Origin: an uncultured Collinsella sp.
GTDB lineage: Bacteria; Actinomycetota; Coriobacteriia; Coriobacteriales; Coriobacteriaceae
DNA: 64,000 bases
Direction of reading: 5' to 3'
Assembly: GCA_900545665.1 (NCBI GenBank)
Contig: UQZU01000009.1
Span: 1 to 64,000 of the forward strand
The translations under genes were made by a program, and so were the position numbers. Shown here one piece after another: positions 53,200 through 63,272 of the stretch. Positions within the stretch are counted from its first letter, which is position 1. Each line of letters begins with the position of its first letter. The notes beneath the pieces were generated by a model, which worked only from the letters and a program-made list of their open reading frames with translations, had not been told where the DNA came from and made no database searches.

Positions 53200-53916
53200 T
53201 TACTTTCGGCAGCCCTCTTTCCAAGCCTCGGCCGCAACCTTCCAGCGTAAGCGCAAGTCGCGCTCGCGGTCGATGAACATGATGGCAAACGCGACAAACA
53301 GCAGCAAGCTCGCCACGACGATGGCGTGCAGGCCCATGCGCTCAATACACCAGTTGCCCAACACGGCGCCAAACACAAAGGTAAAGATCACGCCAAAGTA
53401 CAGCAGGCCGTTTTCCAAAAAGCCGCGCCTGTGGGTGATGATGTAATCGTCCACGTTTTGCAGCGCGTTGCGCAAGTTGCCGATGCACATGGTCGTAGCG
53501 ATACCGTGACCGTGAATCTTGCGGAAGCTCTCGACCTGCATACCGCAGGCAAACGAAGTGAGGCAGTTGGCGAGCAGGTTGTAACCGCCACCGGGGATAA
53601 AGCTCACGCCCAGCAAGATGACGGCTTCAAAAAACACCGTCACCTGGCGCCAGTGAATCACGCTGCCGAACCGCTCGTGAACCAGGTCGGCAAGCATAAT
53701 GCCCACGGCAAACGACACCACGGGGAAGAAATAGCGTCCCGCCAGCTGCCAGTTGCCCTCCGAGATGCTTACACCCACGAGCAGGATGTTGCCCGTCTGC
53801 GCGTTGGCGAAAACATGGTCGCGCCCAATGTACGAATACACGTCCATAAAGCCACCGGCGAGCGCCAAGATGATGCCCAGCTCAATAGACTCCGATATCT
53901 GTTTGGCACGCTGCAT
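53200..53916 (-). CDS. YoaK family (DUF1275) membrane protein
   Basis: A 238-aa protein with six predicted membrane segments. The YoaK/DUF1275 signatures are ALAGGFMDVYSYIGRDHVFANAQTGNILL and the LTSFACGMQVESFRKIHGHGIATTMCIGNLRNA stretch. Function is unknown for the family. The frame continues upstream but the ATG at 53916, after CAAGGAGG, starts the family sequence. It is convergent in orientation to nothing; downstream lies its terminator. Confidence 0.88.
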   Translation of the reverse strand: MQRAKQISESIELGIILALAGGFMDVYSYIGRDHVFANAQTGNILLVGVSISEGNWQLAGRYFFPVVSFAVGIMLADLVHERFGSVIHWRQVTVFFEAVILLGVSFIPGGGYNLLANCLTSFACGMQVESFRKIHGHGIATTMCIGNLRNALQNVDDYIITHRRGFLENGLLYFGVIFTFVFGAVLGNWCIERMGLHAIVVASLLLFVAFAIMFIDRERDLRLRWKVAAEAWKEGCRK

Positions 53917-54112
53917 CGTCGTGCATCCTCCTTGTTGACGACTCTCTCGTGCGTTGGCGGAAACATAACCGCCGTTCATACTGTAACCCATTGACAACAT
54001 GGCGTGCGCGCGAGACGGGTTCTCCAACGCGCAGATACACAGTCTGGAAACAAACAGCGGGCGCGGCGCCGGCACCCGCATCGACACGCCGATCCGCCGG
54101 CTCGTGTACTCC

Positions 54113-54147
54113 ACCAGTCTTTTTAGCCCCGTCCCAAAAAGACTGGT
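54113..54147. repeat. 12-bp hairpin with AGCCCCGTCCC loop
   Basis: ACCAGTCTTTTT (54113-54124) and AAAAAGACTGGT (54136-54147) pair perfectly around AGCCCCGTCCC. The loop is the complement of the GGGACGGGGCT core of the elements at 35008. A TACAAT box immediately follows and lies 32 bp before the ygiQ start. Confidence 0.85.
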
Positions 54148-54184
54148 TACAATTACGTGCAGCATACAGACACCGGGAGGGATC

Positions 54185-56326
54185 GTGGCAAAAAAGCCTC
54201 AGCACGCTCAGAACAACCAGCGCAGTCAGCAGGGCAAACAGGGCCAGCAGCAAAAGCGCGGCGGCAAGGCGCAGGCCACGGTCGCCCGCACCAAGCATTC
54301 CCAAGCGACGCCCGCCCGCCCCTGGCGCCCGGGCCGCGATAAATTCCTCCCCGTCAGTCGAGCCGACATGGATGCACGCGGCTGGGACCAGTGCGACTTT
54401 GTCTACATCTGCGGCGACGCCTATGTGGACCATCCCAGCTTTGGCATGGCCATCATCAGCCGCGTCCTCGACGCGCACGGCTACAAAGTGGGCATCATCT
54501 GCCAACCCGACTGGACCGACCCCACCAGCATCACCGTGCTCGGCGAGCCGCGCCTGGGCTTTCTCGTCAGTGCCGGCAACATGGACTCCATGGTCAACCA
54601 CTATTCGGTGACCAAGCACCGCCGCCGCACCGACGCCTATACCCCCGGTGGCGAGGAGGGGCGCCGTCCCAACCGAGCCGTCACGGTCTACGGCAACCTC
54701 ATCCGCCAGACGTTTAAGGACGCCCCCATCATTATCGGTGGCATCGAGGCAAGCCTGCGTCGCCTGGCCCACTACGACTACTGGCAGGACAAGCTCAAGC
54801 GCTCGGTGCTGCTCGACTCGGGCGCCGACATCCTCATCTACGGCATGGGCGAGCACGCGATTGTCGAGATCGCCGACGCGCTCGACGCGGGGCTGCCCGT
54901 CGATCAGATCACCTATATCAACGGCACCGTTTACCGCACGGGTTCGCTCGACGAGGTCTACGACTACGACCTGCTGCCCAGCTGGGACGACCTTGCCGCT
55001 GACAAGCTCAACTACGCCCGCAGCTTTAACGTGCAGCAGCAAAATATGGACCCTATCACCGGCCATCGCTTGGTAGAGCCATATCCCAACAGCGTGTACG
55101 TGGTGCAGAACCCGCCGTCGGCAACACTCACCACCGACGAGATGGACGAGGTTGCCGAACTCCCCTACGCACGCGATTGGCATCCCGACTACGACGCGGC
55201 GGGCGGCGTGCCAGCCTTTGCCGAGATCAAGTTTTCCATTAGCTCCAACCGCGGCTGTTTTGGCGAGTGCTCGTTTTGCGCCCTTACCTTCCACCAGGGC
55301 CGCGTGTTGCAGATGCGCAGCCACGACTCGATCATGCGCGAGGCCGAGCTGCTCACGCGCGATCCCGAGTTTAAGGGCTACATCAACGACGTGGGCGGAC
55401 CGACGGCCAACTTTAGCCGCCCTGCCTGCGACAAACAGCTCAAGCACGGCGTGTGCAAGAACAAGCGCTGCCTGTGGCCGAGCGTATGCAAGAACATGGT
55501 GGTCGACGAAAGCGGCTACACGCAGCTGCTGCGCGACCTGCGTCAGCTGCCGGGCGTCAAAAAGGTCTTCGTCCGCAGCGGCATCCGTTTTGACTACACC
55601 ATGGCCGATGCCTCGGACGAGTTTTTGCGCGAGCTACTGGAGCATCATGTCTCGGGCCAGCTCCGCGTGGCACCCGAGCACGTGAGCGATGCGGTGCTGA
55701 GTGTGATGGGCAAGCCGAGCCGAGCCGTCTACGACGCGTTCTGCCGTAAATTTGAACGCTTGAACCGCGAATACGGACTCAAGCAGTACGTGGTGCCGTA
55801 TCTGATCTCGAGCCACCCCGGATCGACCATGAAGGAAGCCGTGGACCTTGCCGAAGCCGTGCGCGACATGGGCTACATGCCCGAGCAGGTGCAGGACTTC
55901 TACCCCACGCCGTCCACCATGTCGACCTGCATGTACTACACTGGCGTGGATCCGCGCACCATGCAGCCGATCTACGTGGCGCGCGACCCACACGAAAAGG
56001 CCATGCAGCGTGCGCTCATCCAGTATCGCAAGCCCGAGAACTACAAGCTGGTACGCGAGGCGCTGGAAAAGGCTGGCCGTCGCGACCTGATCGGCTACAC
56101 CAAGCATTGCCTGATTCGCCCCGTGCCGCCACGCCCGGGCGAGACATCTGCCGGCGGCGGGCATGGCACCGGCAAGAAGGGCGGCAAGGCCCACGGTGGC
56201 GCCGCCGGCAAGGGGCCCAAGGGCAGCAAGGGTCACGGCGGTATGTCCCGCGCGCAGAACACTGCCGGTCGCAATCGCGCGGCACAGGGGCGTCAGGGCG
56301 CCAACGGAGGCGGCAGACGCAACTAG
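54185..56326 (+). CDS. YgiQ family radical SAM protein
   Basis: A 713-aa member of the YgiQ radical-SAM family. The SAM/iron-sulfur motif is CFGECSFC (about residue 367), within EIKFSISSNRGCFGECSFCAL. An N-terminal UPF0313 region (VYICGDAYVDHPSFG, GLIIGGIEASLRR) precedes it. The first and last 60 residues are Gln/Lys and Gly/Arg-rich disordered tails, longer than in most homologs. Its chemistry is unknown. The start is a GTG at 54185, with GGGAGGGA before it. Confidence 0.9.
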   Translation: MAKKPQHAQNNQRSQQGKQGQQQKRGGKAQATVARTKHSQATPARPWRPGRDKFLPVSRADMDARGWDQCDFVYICGDAYVDHPSFGMAIISRVLDAHGYKVGIICQPDWTDPTSITVLGEPRLGFLVSAGNMDSMVNHYSVTKHRRRTDAYTPGGEEGRRPNRAVTVYGNLIRQTFKDAPIIIGGIEASLRRLAHYDYWQDKLKRSVLLDSGADILIYGMGEHAIVEIADALDAGLPVDQITYINGTVYRTGSLDEVYDYDLLPSWDDLAADKLNYARSFNVQQQNMDPITGHRLVEPYPNSVYVVQNPPSATLTTDEMDEVAELPYARDWHPDYDAAGGVPAFAEIKFSISSNRGCFGECSFCALTFHQGRVLQMRSHDSIMREAELLTRDPEFKGYINDVGGPTANFSRPACDKQLKHGVCKNKRCLWPSVCKNMVVDESGYTQLLRDLRQLPGVKKVFVRSGIRFDYTMADASDEFLRELLEHHVSGQLRVAPEHVSDAVLSVMGKPSRAVYDAFCRKFERLNREYGLKQYVVPYLISSHPGSTMKEAVDLAEAVRDMGYMPEQVQDFYPTPSTMSTCMYYTGVDPRTMQPIYVARDPHEKAMQRALIQYRKPENYKLVREALEKAGRRDLIGYTKHCLIRPVPPRPGETSAGGGHGTGKKGGKAHGGAAGKGPKGSKGHGGMSRAQNTAGRNRAAQGRQGANGGGRRN

Positions 56327-56370
56327 CGCGGCGAGGCGGCATGCCGCCGTTGGCGACACGACACGCCCCA

Positions 56371-56424
56371 CCAATAAAATGCCGCTCGCCGGGGCGTCGC
56401 AGAACGATTCCCCGGCGAGCGGCC
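56371..56424. terminator. Two-way terminator between ygiQ and the PTS operon
   Basis: GCCGCTCGCCGGGG (56381-56394) pairs perfectly with 56410-56423. The minus-strand tail is ATTTTATTGG, so it mainly ends the PTS gene; it may also stop ygiQ. Confidence 0.8.
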
Positions 56425-56452
56425 GATTAATATTGTCTATCTCAAAACGTCG

Positions 56453-57823
56453 TTACTTTTTGTCGAAACGACCATAGAGCGCAAACGAGAGCGCCGCAGA
56501 GATAACCCAAGTCAAAGCGATGCAGACGACAATCATGATCAGGTTCATGGGATTGCCGCTTGGATCGGCATAAACGGGCAACGAGGTAATGCCGGGCATA
56601 ACAAAGCCGAAGCACTTAGCGCCCAGAACAACGGTGAGCGCACCGCCAATACCATCCGCGATCATCGCAGCGATAAGCGGAGTCCTGTTAGGAACCTGAA
56701 CGGTAAACAAGGCGGGCTCGGAAATTCCCATAAATGCTGAGAAGGCGCGCGTCATTGCAGCGGACTTGAGCTTTTCGTCGGTCATGCGCAGGGCCGCACC
56801 AAAAGACGCACCGCTTTCGGCGAGGTTATGGCAGAAAGAGATCGGGAGCAGATAGTCATACCCAAGCGTTGCGATATTGGAAATCTGGATAGGGCTCGTT
56901 GACTGATGCATGCCGAAGAGCACGATAAGCGGCATAAAGAAGCCCAGCAGAAAACCGGCAACGGGGCCCAACGTCGAGAATAGCCAAACGATACCGTTGG
57001 CGAGACCAAGACCGCACCAGGCACCAATCGGAGCGAGCACAAACAGGTTGACCGGAATCACGATAGCAAGGGAGAGTGCCGGGACGACAACGAGCTTAAA
57101 AAGATCCGGCACGACCTTGTCGATTGCGCGATATACAAAGGACAAGCCAATGACGCCAAAGATGACCGGGAACACGGAATCGGCGTAGCTAAAAAGCGGC
57201 ACCGCAAAACCGAACAGCGCAAGGGGCGTCTCGCCCGTACCGACAGCGTTGACAATGGTCGGGTACATCAGCGATCCGGCAACACAAAGCGCAAGCGAAC
57301 GGTTGACCCGGAACTTATCAGCTGTAGACATTGCCAGCAAAAACGGCAAGAAGTAGAACGGGATATCCGAAATCATATTGAATATCGCAAAGTCGCCGGC
57401 ACCCGTGTCGATTCCAAAAGCCGCGATAGCAGCCAGGATGCCCTTTACGATGCCTCCCGCCACCAGTGCGGGAATGATAGCGGAGAAGATGCCGGTGATG
57501 ATATCGAATACGCGAGCCGAACCTTTTTGGAGCTCAGGCTGCTCGGCGTCGGCGGAGACCTCGCCACCCATCCTGTCACCTAGCATGGGCTCCAATTCGT
57601 CATATACCGACCCCACGCTGGCGCCGATGATAACTTGCCACTGCCCGTCTTTAACCTGCGCGCCCAAGGCGCCGTCAAGCGTCTTAAGGGCCTCCAGGTC
57701 TGCCTTGCTATCGTCCTTCAGGTTGAATCTGAGCCTTGTAATGCAGTGCGTTGCCATAACAACGTTATCGGCGCCGCCCACGAGCTCGAGGACGCGAGCG
57801 GCCAGTTCCTTCTTGTCTGCCAC
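56453..57823 (-). CDS. PTS beta-glucoside transporter EIIBC
   Basis: A 456-aa sugar permease of the glucose-glucoside PTS superfamily. The EIIB domain (1-85) has the phosphocysteine in THCITRLRFNLKD; EIIC (about 100-450) has about ten membrane segments and the conserved GISEPALFTVQ and HQSTSPIQ motifs. No IIA domain is attached, unlike in BglF, so an EIIA is needed in trans. The GTG at 57823 has TAGGAG eight bases upstream and is preferred over the GTG at 57832. It follows the glucosidase gene by 11 bp in one operon. Confidence 0.92.
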   Translation of the reverse strand: MADKKELAARVLELVGGADNVVMATHCITRLRFNLKDDSKADLEALKTLDGALGAQVKDGQWQVIIGASVGSVYDELEPMLGDRMGGEVSADAEQPELQKGSARVFDIITGIFSAIIPALVAGGIVKGILAAIAAFGIDTGAGDFAIFNMISDIPFYFLPFLLAMSTADKFRVNRSLALCVAGSLMYPTIVNAVGTGETPLALFGFAVPLFSYADSVFPVIFGVIGLSFVYRAIDKVVPDLFKLVVVPALSLAIVIPVNLFVLAPIGAWCGLGLANGIVWLFSTLGPVAGFLLGFFMPLIVLFGMHQSTSPIQISNIATLGYDYLLPISFCHNLAESGASFGAALRMTDEKLKSAAMTRAFSAFMGISEPALFTVQVPNRTPLIAAMIADGIGGALTVVLGAKCFGFVMPGITSLPVYADPSGNPMNLIMIVVCIALTWVISAALSFALYGRFDKK

Positions 57824-57834
57824 GACAATCACTC

Positions 57835-59427
<1,593 letters not shown>

Positions 59428-59466
59428 TTAAGGCATCGATTCTACCGTTCACCCCTGGAGCACCCC

Positions 59467-60459
59467 ATGGATTCGAATCTCAAACAGCTGCTCTATACGC
59501 ATACCGAGACCGAAGAGTGGCATCGCGCACATCCGGGAGAGCTCAGCCCGCGATATAACAGGGTGGAAACCACAACCATTAACGGCGAAGAGGTCTATCT
59601 GTTTGATTGGAAAGAAACTCTCGACGAAAACCCCGTGGGCCTTATCAAGGAATCGCGCTTTACCGATATTCCTCCTCATATCAATCGGGATATGGAGCTT
59701 AACTACGTGTACGACGGCGTCTGCACGTTTATCGTCAACGGACGGCGACTACTCCTTAAAAAGGGCGACGTGCTCATTTGCAACACCGGCGTAGTCAGAA
59801 GCGTTCCATACGTTAAGGGCGAGCATGATATCGTCATTTCGATCGTCTTCAAAAAAGAAATGTTCGATTCGTTGTTCCTGAGCCAGCTACCCGGCGCGTC
59901 ACCATTAACGAATCTTCTATTTGATTTTGTGTCCAAAAACCGCGAGGCCCGAAAATATCTCATTCTTCCAGAGGAATACGCCCGACATGCGCGACGCCTC
60001 ATCGAGATGCTCTTTATCGAATATCACTTTAAAGATGCCTATTCCAATGAACTCATGAGGCACCTCGCCGTCAGCCTATTCCTTGTTCTCATTCGAGGAC
60101 TGTACCGACGCTCCGCAACTGATAACCAGGCGATCATGTCGGACGAACGCATCGTGTCGATTCTGAATCATATTGAGCGAAGCTACGGCGACTGCACACT
60201 CGAAAGCATTGCGAGCGATACGGGTTATAGCACCAGCTATCTCAGCAGCTTGATCAAGCAAAAAACCGGCAAAACGTTTTCGCAAATCAAGCTCAACCAG
60301 CAGCTCACAGAGGCGGCATATCTTCTCAATAACACCGAGCGCAGCGTGCAGTATGTAGCCCGAAAAGTCGGCATCTCCAACATGTCATTCTTTTACTCAA
60401 AATTCAAAGAAGCATTCGGCGAAACGCCAGGTGCGTTCAGGACGCATCGGTCTAATTAA
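59467..60459 (+). CDS. AraC family transcriptional regulator
   Basis: A 330-aa AraC/XylS regulator. An N-terminal cupin-like sensor (about 60-170; VYDGVCTFIVNGRRLLLKKGDVLICNTG) is followed by two helix-turn-helix units near the C-terminus (TLESIASDTGYSTSYLSSLIKQKTG and SVQYVARKVGISNMSFFYSKFKEAFGETP). Divergent from a beta-glucoside PTS operon, it most likely activates that operon in response to a glucoside. GGAG lies before the ATG. Use of AraC rather than a BglG-type antiterminator is uncommon for such operons. Confidence 0.92.
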   Translation: MDSNLKQLLYTHTETEEWHRAHPGELSPRYNRVETTTINGEEVYLFDWKETLDENPVGLIKESRFTDIPPHINRDMELNYVYDGVCTFIVNGRRLLLKKGDVLICNTGVVRSVPYVKGEHDIVISIVFKKEMFDSLFLSQLPGASPLTNLLFDFVSKNREARKYLILPEEYARHARRLIEMLFIEYHFKDAYSNELMRHLAVSLFLVLIRGLYRRSATDNQAIMSDERIVSILNHIERSYGDCTLESIASDTGYSTSYLSSLIKQKTGKTFSQIKLNQQLTEAAYLLNNTERSVQYVARKVGISNMSFFYSKFKEAFGETPGAFRTHRSN

Positions 60460-60467
60460 AGGCGTTA

Positions 60468-61382
60468 TTACTCAGACCGATCAGCTTCGCGCGACACGGG
60501 AATGCACAATCGAAGCAGCGAGCGCATCGCCTCTACCAGCACAAAGCCGGCGATGCCAACCGTGACCACAACGTCGAGCGGTGTGCTCACAAACCACAGC
60601 AGCCCCATGAGATACGACCCGGCATTAAAGGCAAAGTGCAGCAGGATCGTGTAGCGGAGCTTTCCAGTGGTCACGAACACCCAACCAAAAATGAGGCCGG
60701 CAGCGCCCGCATAGCAGCCCTGCACCCAGTTCATGTGCATAAAGCCGAAGACCGCCGCCTGCAGCACGATTGCCGCGGCGACGCCCCAGGTACTCGGGGC
60801 CGCCCAGGGCACTATAGCGCCGTCTTGCGCGTTCGCGCGGCGCCGGCGTTTCCAGAGCGGACAGCACTGCGGATTAAACGCACGCAGCGAAAACTCAAAG
60901 ATGATGCCGCGTACCAGGAGCTCTTCGCAAACCGGCGCGCCGAGCACCGTGGTCAGGACGGCAAGAAGGCTGGTATCGCCCATTCCCGTTTCCTCGACGA
61001 GCTCGCTATAGTCTGCCGCGACCTCGGGCAGCAGCGACAGCACGCCGTCGCATAGGTAGCTAATGACCACCTGCATGGATAGGCCGATCACGACAACGCA
61101 GGCAATGCGCTTCCATGCCGCGCTTGCTCCCCCACCGAGCGGGCGCTCGCCTTGCCGGCGCGCCATGAAGGAGCGGGGCCACAGATAACGCCACCACAGC
61201 AGCGCCATCAAAAATGACGCCGTCTGAGCGGCAGCCTGGAACCACTGGATATCGAGATTGTCGATCGGGAAACCCGTCAGCGCCGACACGGCATCGAGAG
61301 CTGAAAACAGAACCACGCTCAGGGCTATATCGGCAGCAACAACACCAAAACAGGCAAGCGCCCAAATCATCGCATTGAGCAT
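60468..61382 (-). CDS. CPBP family intramembrane metalloprotease
   Basis: A 304-aa membrane protein of the CAAX-protease/bacteriocin-processing (CPBP, ABI) family with about eight helices. The catalytic motifs CEELLVRG (EExxxR), FGFMHMNW (FxxxH) and HFAFNAG (HxxxN) are complete. The ATG at 61382 follows GAGGAGG. Substrates are unknown; members include Rce1-like and bacteriocin-immunity proteases. It follows the orphan antitoxin gene by about 90 bp with an inverted repeat between. Confidence 0.88.
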   Translation of the reverse strand: MLNAMIWALACFGVVAADIALSVVLFSALDAVSALTGFPIDNLDIQWFQAAAQTASFLMALLWWRYLWPRSFMARRQGERPLGGGASAAWKRIACVVVIGLSMQVVISYLCDGVLSLLPEVAADYSELVEETGMGDTSLLAVLTTVLGAPVCEELLVRGIIFEFSLRAFNPQCCPLWKRRRRANAQDGAIVPWAAPSTWGVAAAIVLQAAVFGFMHMNWVQGCYAGAAGLIFGWVFVTTGKLRYTILLHFAFNAGSYLMGLLWFVSTPLDVVVTVGIAGFVLVEAMRSLLRLCIPVSREADRSE

Positions 61383-61399
61383 GCCAACCTCCTCAAAAC

Positions 61400-61457
61400 C
61401 CGGCACTTAGGGACGTTCCTTAACTGCCGGCAGAAAAGGAACGTCCCCAAGTGCCGG
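61400..61457. repeat. 22-bp inverted repeat with GGGAC arm
   Basis: The arm at 61400-61421 (CCGGCACTTAGGGACGTTCC plus TT) is mirrored at 61436-61457 with one mismatch, around a 14-nt spacer containing the palindrome CTGCCGGCAG. TTTGGGACGG follows at 61461. It separates the antitoxin gene from the CPBP protease gene. Confidence 0.85.
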
Positions 61458-61470
61458 CAGTTTGGGACGG

Positions 61471-61674
61471 TCATTGTTGACGAGAATCGGGCGCAGCGCC
61501 AAAGGCCCCGTTGGGCGAAATGTCGAACGGGAAGGTGCCGCAGCGATTGAACGCGGCGATAAACATGCGGATGGCGTTGGACGGCGTGGTGCCCACGAGC
61601 TGGGTTGCCGCCGCGAAGGCCGCCTTTTCCTCGGGCAAGACCTTCGCGACAACCGGGGTCATGTGTTCTGCCAT
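61471..61674 (-). CDS. RelB/DinJ family antitoxin, orphan
   Basis: A 67-aa protein with the RelB/DinJ ribbon-helix-helix core: PVVAKVLPEEKAAF, the family AATQLVGTTPSNAIRMFI, and a C-terminal ILF-like PFDISPNG. Members bind a RelE/YafQ toxin and autorepress. No toxin frame follows; the next gene downstream is a membrane protease. AAAGGAAG lies before the ATG at 61674. Upstream phased repeats may be its operator. Confidence 0.82.
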   Translation of the reverse strand: MAEHMTPVVAKVLPEEKAAFAAATQLVGTTPSNAIRMFIAAFNRCGTFPFDISPNGAFGAAPDSRQQ

Positions 61675-61788
61675 GGCGCTTCCTTTTTGAAACGACGGTG
61701 ATGCGGATAGATGCGGGCCACGCGGCTGGGCGACGGGCTGTGAAGGCAACCCGATTGGCCCGCATCTGGAGTTTGTTTCTACGGCGTT

Positions 61789-61816
61789 GGTATTACTTGG
61801 TATTCCTAAGTATTAC
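61789..61816 (-). promoter_or_regulatory. 10-bp phased GGTATTAC repeats before the antitoxin gene
   Basis: GGTATTAC (61789), GGTATTCC (61799) and AGTATTAC (61809) recur every 10 bp, and inverted AATACC/ATACCC words follow at 61829-61838. This is the geometry of a cooperative ribbon-helix-helix operator. Confidence 0.5.
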
Positions 61817-61889
61817 CCCGCAGATAGAATACCATACCCGGCCCTATGGAGACGGAGAAAAACGGATCATTTTGTTGCTGGGTAAGTAT

Positions 61890-63269
61890 TTAGAGCGTGA
61901 TGATGTCCGAGATATCGAGGGCCCGAGCGTCAGCGGAATCGTGCGTGGCAAGCAACAGCATACGGCCGTCGAGCAAGTCGAGCACGGCCTCGGCGCATGC
62001 GTCGCGCGCAGCGGTATCTAGACCGGTAAAGGGCTCGTCCAGAATCACCGCGTCGCCTGGGCACAGCAGGGCTCGGGCAATCTCGACGCGACGGCGCTGC
62101 CCGCCCGAGAGCTCGGCCACACGAGCATGTACATCGACCCCCGGCACCAGCAGGCGCAACAGGGCTGCGGCACTCGAGGCATCCACGCGCGCGTCGGCGC
62201 ACACCAGCACGTTATCCAAAGCCGAGGCGCCCTCTACCAGGCGCACATCCTGAAACACCATGGAGCACGGCGCGCACTCGCCCGCCGCCAGCGCAAGCAG
62301 CGTCGACTTGCCCACGCCCGAAGCGCCCATCACGCAGGTGCGCCCACCAGCAGAAACGCGAAGTACCAGTCCATCGAGCGCCGGCGCCCAGGGCGCTCGG
62401 TCGCCCACGGCGAGCGCAAGCTCCGCAGCAGCCCTGCCGCCAGCAGAGCCGCCCGCACGTCCGCGACTACCACACCCATGCGCCCGCACGGCAGCGCGCC
62501 ACGCTACGGGCCCCGAAACCCGCAGCAGCCACACCAGCACACGCTCGCATGCCCACGATGCCGCCACGACTAGCACGGTCCAAGCCAGCAGGTCAGCCGT
62601 CTCGATGAGCAGCTTCGCCTGATAGATGCGCTCACCCACGGTGCCCACCGCCATGCCGATCAGCTCCGCCGCCACGCCGGCCTTCCAGCTCATGCCGATC
62701 ACAGCGCGGGCGCACGAAAGCACAAACGGCAGGACCTCGCGCCAGGTGTGGGCGCAAAACAGACGCCAACCCCGCACGCCATGCAGACGAAACATCTGCT
62801 CCAGCGGCTTATCCGCTTGCGTCAAACCCTCAACCAGCGAAAAATACACGCCCGGCAGCGCCATCAAAAAGACCGCCGCAATGCTCACGCGCGCCGACCC
62901 CAACCAAATGAGCAGCAGGACCACCACGCAGGCAACCGGTGTCGCCTTAACAAACGAAAGCGCCGGCGCCACCAGGCGGGCAAACGTTCGCGACCGCACC
63001 GAGGCCCCCGCCAGCACACCGCCGCACACCGCGGCAAGCGCCAAACCGCCTAGAATCCGCGCACCCGAGCCGGCCAGAATCGCCCACGTGGCGGCATCGC
63101 ACACCAGCCGTAGCAACGCCACCACAACAGCGCCCGGCCCCGGCAAAATCAACGGCTGCGCCACCAGCGCCGCCGCGAAGACCCACACGGCAAGCCAAAA
63201 GGCGGCAACGGCACCTGCTGCCGCCACCGCCTTCATACGCTCTGTCATTTGTCGAGCAAACGCACGCAC
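61890..63269 (-). CDS. Fused ABC transporter permease-ATPase, NitT/TauT type
   Basis: A 459-aa single protein that joins a permease (about 1-255, five to six helices, with the EAA-loop LEQMFRLHGVRGWRLFCAHTWREVLPF) to an ATPase (about 275-459). The ATPase has Walker A GASGVGKST, Q-loop FQDVRLV, signature LSGGQRRR and Walker B VILDEP, then the H-loop ATHD. In most NitT/TauT systems these are two genes. The GTG at 63269 has GGAG six bases upstream, inside the end of the binding-protein gene, so the two are coupled. The substrate is unknown. Confidence 0.88.
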   Translation of the reverse strand: MRAFARQMTERMKAVAAAGAVAAFWLAVWVFAAALVAQPLILPGPGAVVVALLRLVCDAATWAILAGSGARILGGLALAAVCGGVLAGASVRSRTFARLVAPALSFVKATPVACVVVLLLIWLGSARVSIAAVFLMALPGVYFSLVEGLTQADKPLEQMFRLHGVRGWRLFCAHTWREVLPFVLSCARAVIGMSWKAGVAAELIGMAVGTVGERIYQAKLLIETADLLAWTVLVVAASWACERVLVWLLRVSGPVAWRAAVRAHGCGSRGRAGGSAGGRAAAELALAVGDRAPWAPALDGLVLRVSAGGRTCVMGASGVGKSTLLALAAGECAPCSMVFQDVRLVEGASALDNVLVCADARVDASSAAALLRLLVPGVDVHARVAELSGGQRRRVEIARALLCPGDAVILDEPFTGLDTAARDACAEAVLDLLDGRMLLLATHDSADARALDISDIITL

Positions 63270-63272
63270 GGG

